A stretch of DNA of 7,907 nucleotides from Nitrosomonadales bacterium (GTDB taxonomy: Bacteria; Pseudomonadota; Gammaproteobacteria; Burkholderiales; Methylophilaceae). The notes below the pieces were generated by a model, which saw only the letters and a list, made by a program, of their open reading frames with translations, had not been told where the DNA came from and ran no database searches. The stretch covers positions 1 through 7,907 of the forward strand of contig JABHXS010000093.1 in assembly GCA_018657165.1 (NCBI GenBank), written 5' to 3'. The translations under genes were made by a program, and so were the position numbers. Position 1 is the first letter of the stretch; each line of letters starts with the position of its first letter. Shown piece by piece: positions 7,106 through 7,907 of this stretch.

Positions 7106-7110
7106 GAAAG

Positions 7111-7127
7111 TTGGCACGGTTTTTGCT
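7111..7127 (+). promoter_or_regulatory. Sigma54 (RpoN) -24/-12 promoter of torF
   Basis: The sequence TTGGCACGGTTTTTGCT contains TGGCAC at 7112-7117 and TTGCT at 7123-7127. The invariant GG (7113-7114) and GC (7125-7126) are separated by exactly 10 nt, matching the sigma54 consensus TGGCACG-N4-TTGC. Transcription should start near 7138, giving a leader of about 50 nt to the torF ATG. Sigma54 promoters need an AAA+ activator such as NtrC. No clear NtrC site (GCAC-N5-GGTGC type) is visible between here and the ubiK gene. Confidence 0.88.
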
Positions 7128-7133
7128 TTACAT

Positions 7134-7157
7134 ATAAGTGTACGCAGGCATAAGTGT
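7134..7157 (+). repeat. 8-bp direct repeat at the torF transcription start
   Basis: ATAAGTGT occurs at 7134-7141 and again at 7150-7157, a 16-bp period, with a GCA a few bases after each copy. The first copy spans the predicted sigma54 start site at about 7138 and the second lies in the leader. It could be an operator for an extra regulator, or coincidence. Confidence 0.4.
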
Positions 7158-7174
7158 CAGCATTGTTTTTAAAA

Positions 7175-7180
7175 AAGGAG
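7175..7180 (+). promoter_or_regulatory. Strong Shine-Dalgarno of torF
   Basis: AAGGAG lies 8 nt before the ATG at 7189. It is the only strong ribosome-binding site in the window, which fits high expression of an abundant outer-membrane protein and fixes the start codon. Confidence 0.85.
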
Positions 7181-7188
7181 AAAGCAGT

Positions 7189-7907
7189 ATGAACAAAAAA
7201 TTAATTAAAGCCGCGATAGTTGGTGCATTAGTTTCAGTTGCACCAATTAGTTTTGCAGCGGATGAGGTAGAGGATATTAAAGCGCCTACTTCAATACTTG
7301 ATGAATTAAGCTTTAGCGCAAACGTAGGCTTGTATTCAGATTATATATTTCGTGGATACACTCAAACTAAACATGAACCTGCGATTCAGGGTGGTTTCGA
7401 TGTTGAGCATTCAAGCGGTCTCTACATGGGGACATGGGCTTCTAATGTGAAGTGGACAACTGAAGGAGGCTACATGGACGACAATGATTTAGAAATTGAT
7501 GTCTATGGTGGATTTGCATTCTCTGCGGGTCCTGTTGATTTAGATGTTGGGGTGCTTCAGTTCTTATATCCTGGTGAAAATACATTAGGTGCTGCTGAAG
7601 CAGATGCAACTGAGCTTTATGCAGGTATCTCACATGATTTTGATTTTGCAAGTGCAAGTGTTTACTACTACCACGTTGTTTCAACAGATGCATGGGGATT
7701 TTCTGATGCAAAGGGCAGTGAATATTGGACATTGGATGTCGATGTTCCTATTGGCGAGACAGGTTTAACACTTTCAGGCCATGTGGGTGATCAGCAATTT
7801 GATGGCGCAGGAAACTCTGCATCTGATTATACCGATTGGAAAGCGAATCTAGATTATGCCCTTCCATTTGCTGAAGGTTATAGCATAGGGGCTTTCTACA
7901 CTGACAC
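7189..7907 (+). CDS. TorF-family putative porin (TIGR02001-type outer-membrane protein), 3' end outside window
   Basis: The frame is open from the ATG at 7189 to the window end, giving 239 complete codons without a stop. The family is usually about 220-270 residues, so it is nearly complete. The N-terminus MNKKLIKAAIVGALVSVAPI is a classic signal peptide, with cleavage likely after SFA (residues 21-23) or the next Ala. The mature part begins with an acidic stretch and then carries family hallmarks: NVGLYSDYIFRGYTQT (45-60), PAIQGGFDVEHSSGLYMGTW (64-83) and ASNV (84-87). Repeated alternating aromatic/polar segments follow, as in beta-strands. It is expected in the outer membrane, but its substrate is not established. 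The sigma54 promoter suggests nitrogen-responsive expression, in line with members of this family lying upstream of glnK and amtB, which would be beyond the window. Confidence 0.9.
   Translation, partial: MNKKLIKAAIVGALVSVAPISFAADEVEDIKAPTSILDELSFSANVGLYSDYIFRGYTQTKHEPAIQGGFDVEHSSGLYMGTWASNVKWTTEGGYMDDNDLEIDVYGGFAFSAGPVDLDVGVLQFLYPGENTLGAAEADATELYAGISHDFDFASASVYYYHVVSTDAWGFSDAKGSEYWTLDVDVPIGETGLTLSGHVGDQQFDGAGNSASDYTDWKANLDYALPFAEGYSIGAFYTD
7217..7249 (+). other. Stem-loop within the torF signal-peptide codons
   Basis: TAGTTGGTGCA (7217-7227) pairs with TGCACCAATTA (7239-7249): 11 base pairs including one G-U, with an 11-nt loop (7228-7238). The central eight pairs (TTGGTGCA/TGCACCAA) are perfect. 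It begins 28 nt after the A of the start codon. It could slow ribosomes, stabilise the mRNA, or be a DNA site, since its half-sites are the NtrC half-site sequences in reversed order. Confidence 0.6.

Noticed and set aside
7217..7249. NtrC binding site within torF
   Set aside because: The half-sites are in the wrong order for the NtrC palindrome, the 11-nt gap is too long, and the site is downstream of the promoter. It is kept as a hairpin only.
7442..7732. Minus-strand open frame of 96 codons opposite torF
   Set aside because: It is rich in His, Gln and Leu with no family features and is exactly antisense to a well-supported gene.

Overview
The window is AT-rich chromosomal DNA from a Gram-negative bacterium, most likely a betaproteobacterium with a streamlined genome (a Methylophilales/OM43-like lineage would fit). 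Three points support this. The HIT protein carries the NLASLGN-x-PHIHWHIIPRF signature I associate with betaproteobacterial HIT proteins. The thioredoxin-like [2Fe-2S] ferredoxin and the TonB-like protein next to it resemble a pair known from that group. A TorF-type outer-membrane protein sits beside ubiK. The taxon is inferred from remembered family resemblance, not from a search.

Layout. Positions 1-536 (+) hold the 3' end of a probable quinolinate synthase gene (nadA), followed without a gap by a small HIT-family hydrolase gene. Positions 528-6990 (-) form one compact five-gene run, read from right to left: ubiK (ubiquinone biosynthesis accessory factor), metH (cobalamin-dependent methionine synthase), mpl (murein peptide ligase for cell-wall recycling), a TonB-like energy transducer, and a [2Fe-2S] ferredoxin. 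Junctions in this run are +1, +3, -8 and -1 nt, and most starts lack a good Shine-Dalgarno sequence, which suggests one transcript with translational coupling. The run ends tail to tail against the HIT gene with a 9-nt overlap and no visible terminator.

Positions 6991-7188 form the only real intergenic region, lying between divergent genes. On the minus side it has a sigma70-type promoter (TTGACA plus an extended -10, TGTTAAAAT) for the ubiK operon. On the plus side it has a near-perfect sigma54 promoter (TGGCAC-N5-TTGCT, with exact GG-N10-GC spacing) for torF. An IHF-consensus match, two A-tracts, and an 8-bp direct repeat at the predicted torF start site also lie here. Positions 7189-7907 (+) hold a TorF-family outer-membrane protein gene with a clear signal peptide, cut by the window end. 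An 11-bp stem-loop lies within its signal-peptide codons.

How the genes work together. The left and central genes are housekeeping: NAD synthesis, one-carbon/methionine metabolism, quinone synthesis, peptidoglycan recycling, and a TonB/ferredoxin pair. The sigma54 promoter on torF points to nitrogen (NtrC-type) control, in line with the frequent placement of this family upstream of glnK-amtB; those genes would lie beyond the window. I see no mobile element, CRISPR array, tRNA/rRNA or defence system. The most interesting parts are the regulatory architecture of the divergent region and the function of the TonB-ferredoxin pair at the end of a metH operon.
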